Shown here piece after piece: positions 4,613 through 5,478 of a stretch of 5,478 nucleotides of DNA. Origin of the DNA: Thermococci archaeon (GTDB taxonomy: Archaea > Methanobacteriota_B > Thermococci > Thermococcales > Thermococcaceae); assembly GCA_003660485.1 (NCBI GenBank), contig QMUI01000074.1, positions 1 to 5,478 of the forward strand, read 5' to 3'. A program made the translations under genes and the position numbers. Below the pieces are notes generated by a model that was not told the DNA's origin, ran no database searches, and saw only the letters and a program-made list of their open reading frames with translations. The first letter of the stretch is position 1; every line of letters begins with the position of its first letter.

Positions 4613-5478
4613 TTAACCACCTCCCATCAGGGTTGCAACATAACCGAGAACATCCCAAAGATCTCTCGCTGCAGGAATCATGAACTTGTCACTTATCTGC
4701 CATGGGAATAGTCCCATGACTATTATCGCCAGCACTAGTATGAACATTGGAGCCAGCATCAATGCCCCAGGATCTTTTGCATTAAGGACTTTTTCACTTG
4801 GCCTTCCGAAGAATGTGAAGAGGACTCTAACATAAGCTGCCGTACAGAACGCAGTACCAATTATTGCTATTGAACCAATTATTGGATTGAACAATGCCGA
4901 GCTCTCGTAGATTAACCACTTGCTCGCGAATCCATTGAGTGGAGGGACTCCAATTATTGCAGCAGCACCGATGAGGAAGGCAAATGATGTCTTTGGCATT
5001 GTCTTTGCCAGTCCGCTCAGTTCGTTGAGGTTCCTTGTTCCAATTTCATGGATTATTGCTCCAGCAACAAGGAAGAGAAGGGCTTTCATTATCGCATGGT
5101 TAACCACGTGATAAATTGCTCCAGCCAGGGCAATCTCTCCAATTTTTGTCCCATAAGCGACTATTCCTATCCCCAGGCCAAGGAGGATGTAACCTATCTG
5201 ACCCACCGATGAATATGCAAGTAACCTCTTCATGTCTTCCTGCACAACTGCCATGGCGTTTCCTACTATGAGCGTTATGCAAGCAAAGAATATTATTATC
5301 CATCCAACGGTTATCGGGTTGAGGGCTGGCCAGAATACGCTGAAGATTATCCTTGCCATTGCATATACTCCACCGGCCTTAATCACGAGACCTGAAAGCA
5401 TTGCTGAGATCGAGCTCGGAGCAGCTGGGTGGGCATCTGCAAGCCACATGTGAACTGGGGAGGCACCACTCTTGAACA
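4613..5478 (-). CDS. mbhH: MbhH, NuoL/M/N (MrpD)-like proton-pumping membrane subunit, 5' part outside window
   Basis: The frame is open from the right edge to the TAA at 4615-4613 and gives 287 full codons. The first ATG in the window, at 5449, is internal: the frame continues upstream as FKSGASPVH, the usual run into the WLADAHPAAPSSISAMLSG signature of the NuoL/M/N and MrpA/D family. The usual family length is about 500 residues, so roughly the first 200 (including the TM5 glutamate) are missing from this window. Counting from the Met at 5449, lysines expected in the ion path are seen: the Lys of FKSG just before it, Lys24 (SGLVIKAGG), Lys122 (NHAIMKALLFL) and Lys177 (NGFASKW). QEDMKRLLAYSSVGQIGY at 70-87 is another family hallmark. 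Several hydrophobic helices follow, ending near 250. The protein is thought to translocate ions driven by H2 evolution. It is the most upstream operon gene visible. Confidence 0.95.
   Translation of the reverse strand, partial: FKSGASPVHMWLADAHPAAPSSISAMLSGLVIKAGGVYAMARIIFSVFWPALNPITVGWIIIFFACITLIVGNAMAVVQEDMKRLLAYSSVGQIGYILLGLGIGIVAYGTKIGEIALAGAIYHVVNHAIMKALLFLVAGAIIHEIGTRNLNELSGLAKTMPKTSFAFLIGAAAIIGVPPLNGFASKWLIYESSALFNPIIGSIAIIGTAFCTAAYVRVLFTFFGRPSEKVLNAKDPGALMLAPMFILVLAIIVMGLFPWQISDKFMIPAARDLWDVLGYVATLMGGG
4617..4625 (-). promoter_or_regulatory. Shine-Dalgarno site deciding the mbhI start
   Basis: GGGAGGTGG on the minus strand is a near-perfect match to the archaeal anti-Shine-Dalgarno. 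It lies inside the last codons of mbhH (the final Gly-Gly-Gly). The GTG at 4620 is part of this element, while the GTG at 4611 is six bases downstream of GGAGGTG, a normal spacing. Confidence 0.7.

Noticed and set aside
4701..4718. CATGGGA-ATAG-TCCCATG inverted repeat in mbhH
   Set aside because: A 7-bp stem encoding Met-Gly and Pro-Trp codons is expected by chance in a sequence of this length, and it sits at no gene boundary.
4857..4960. Repeated CCAATTATT words in mbhH
   Set aside because: They reflect repeated Ile-Ile-Gly codons in membrane helices; the spacing is irregular, so this is not a repeat array.
5100..5303. Minus-strand 67-codon frame inside mbhH
   Set aside because: It is an out-of-frame shadow of the conserved QEDMKRLLAYSSVGQ region and its translation looks like no known protein.
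5447..5449. ATG at 5449 as the start of mbhH
   Set aside because: The frame continues to the window edge with residues (FKSGASPVH) that belong to the conserved family signature, so this Met is internal.
1..5478. CRISPR arrays, tRNA or rRNA genes, insertion sequences
   Set aside because: I saw no regularly spaced repeats, cloverleaf-like segments, rRNA-like sequence or transposase motifs; the window is almost entirely packed with protein-coding genes on one strand.

Overview
The window is the 3' half of a [NiFe]-hydrogenase operon from a hyperthermophilic euryarchaeon of the Thermococcales. Pyrococcus is the closest match I recognise, because the protein sequences resemble the P. furiosus membrane-bound hydrogenase (Mbh) subunits almost residue for residue from memory. 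GGGGTGA-type Shine-Dalgarno sites, tight 4-bp gene overlaps and Lys/Glu-rich proteins also fit. The exact species cannot be fixed from the sequence alone.

Every gene lies on the minus strand, so transcription runs from high to low coordinates. From 5478 downward the order is mbhH (its 5' part lies outside the window), mbhI, mbhJ, mbhK, mbhL, mbhM and mbhN, ending at 547. This is the H-to-N order of the Mbh operon. An 82-bp intergenic gap (465-546) follows, with a possible small hairpin at the mbhN stop codon and a TATA-like element. Beyond it, a separate gene begins at 464 and runs off the left edge. I do not recognise that protein.

Mbh is an energy-conserving, H2-evolving respiratory complex related to complex I. 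MbhJ, K, L and N form the cytoplasmic arm: electrons from reduced ferredoxin pass through the two [4Fe-4S] clusters of MbhN and the single cluster of MbhJ to the Ni-Fe site in MbhL, where protons become H2. MbhM (NuoH-like) anchors this arm in the membrane. MbhH (NuoL/M/N and MrpD-like) and MbhI belong to the ion-pumping membrane arm. The remaining Mrp-like subunits (A-G) should lie just right of the window. MbhL keeps both CxxC pairs that bind Ni-Fe, so this is a hydrogenase and not the related sulfur-reducing Mbs/Mbx complex.

This is a known system, not a new one. The less obvious items are a perfect 24-bp palindrome in the 3' end of mbhL just before the mbhM ribosome binding site, a likely start-codon correction for mbhI, a possible anti-Shine-Dalgarno fold at the mbhJ/mbhK junction, and the unidentified downstream gene with a probably leaderless transcript. 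No stretch longer than 300 bases lacks a gene.
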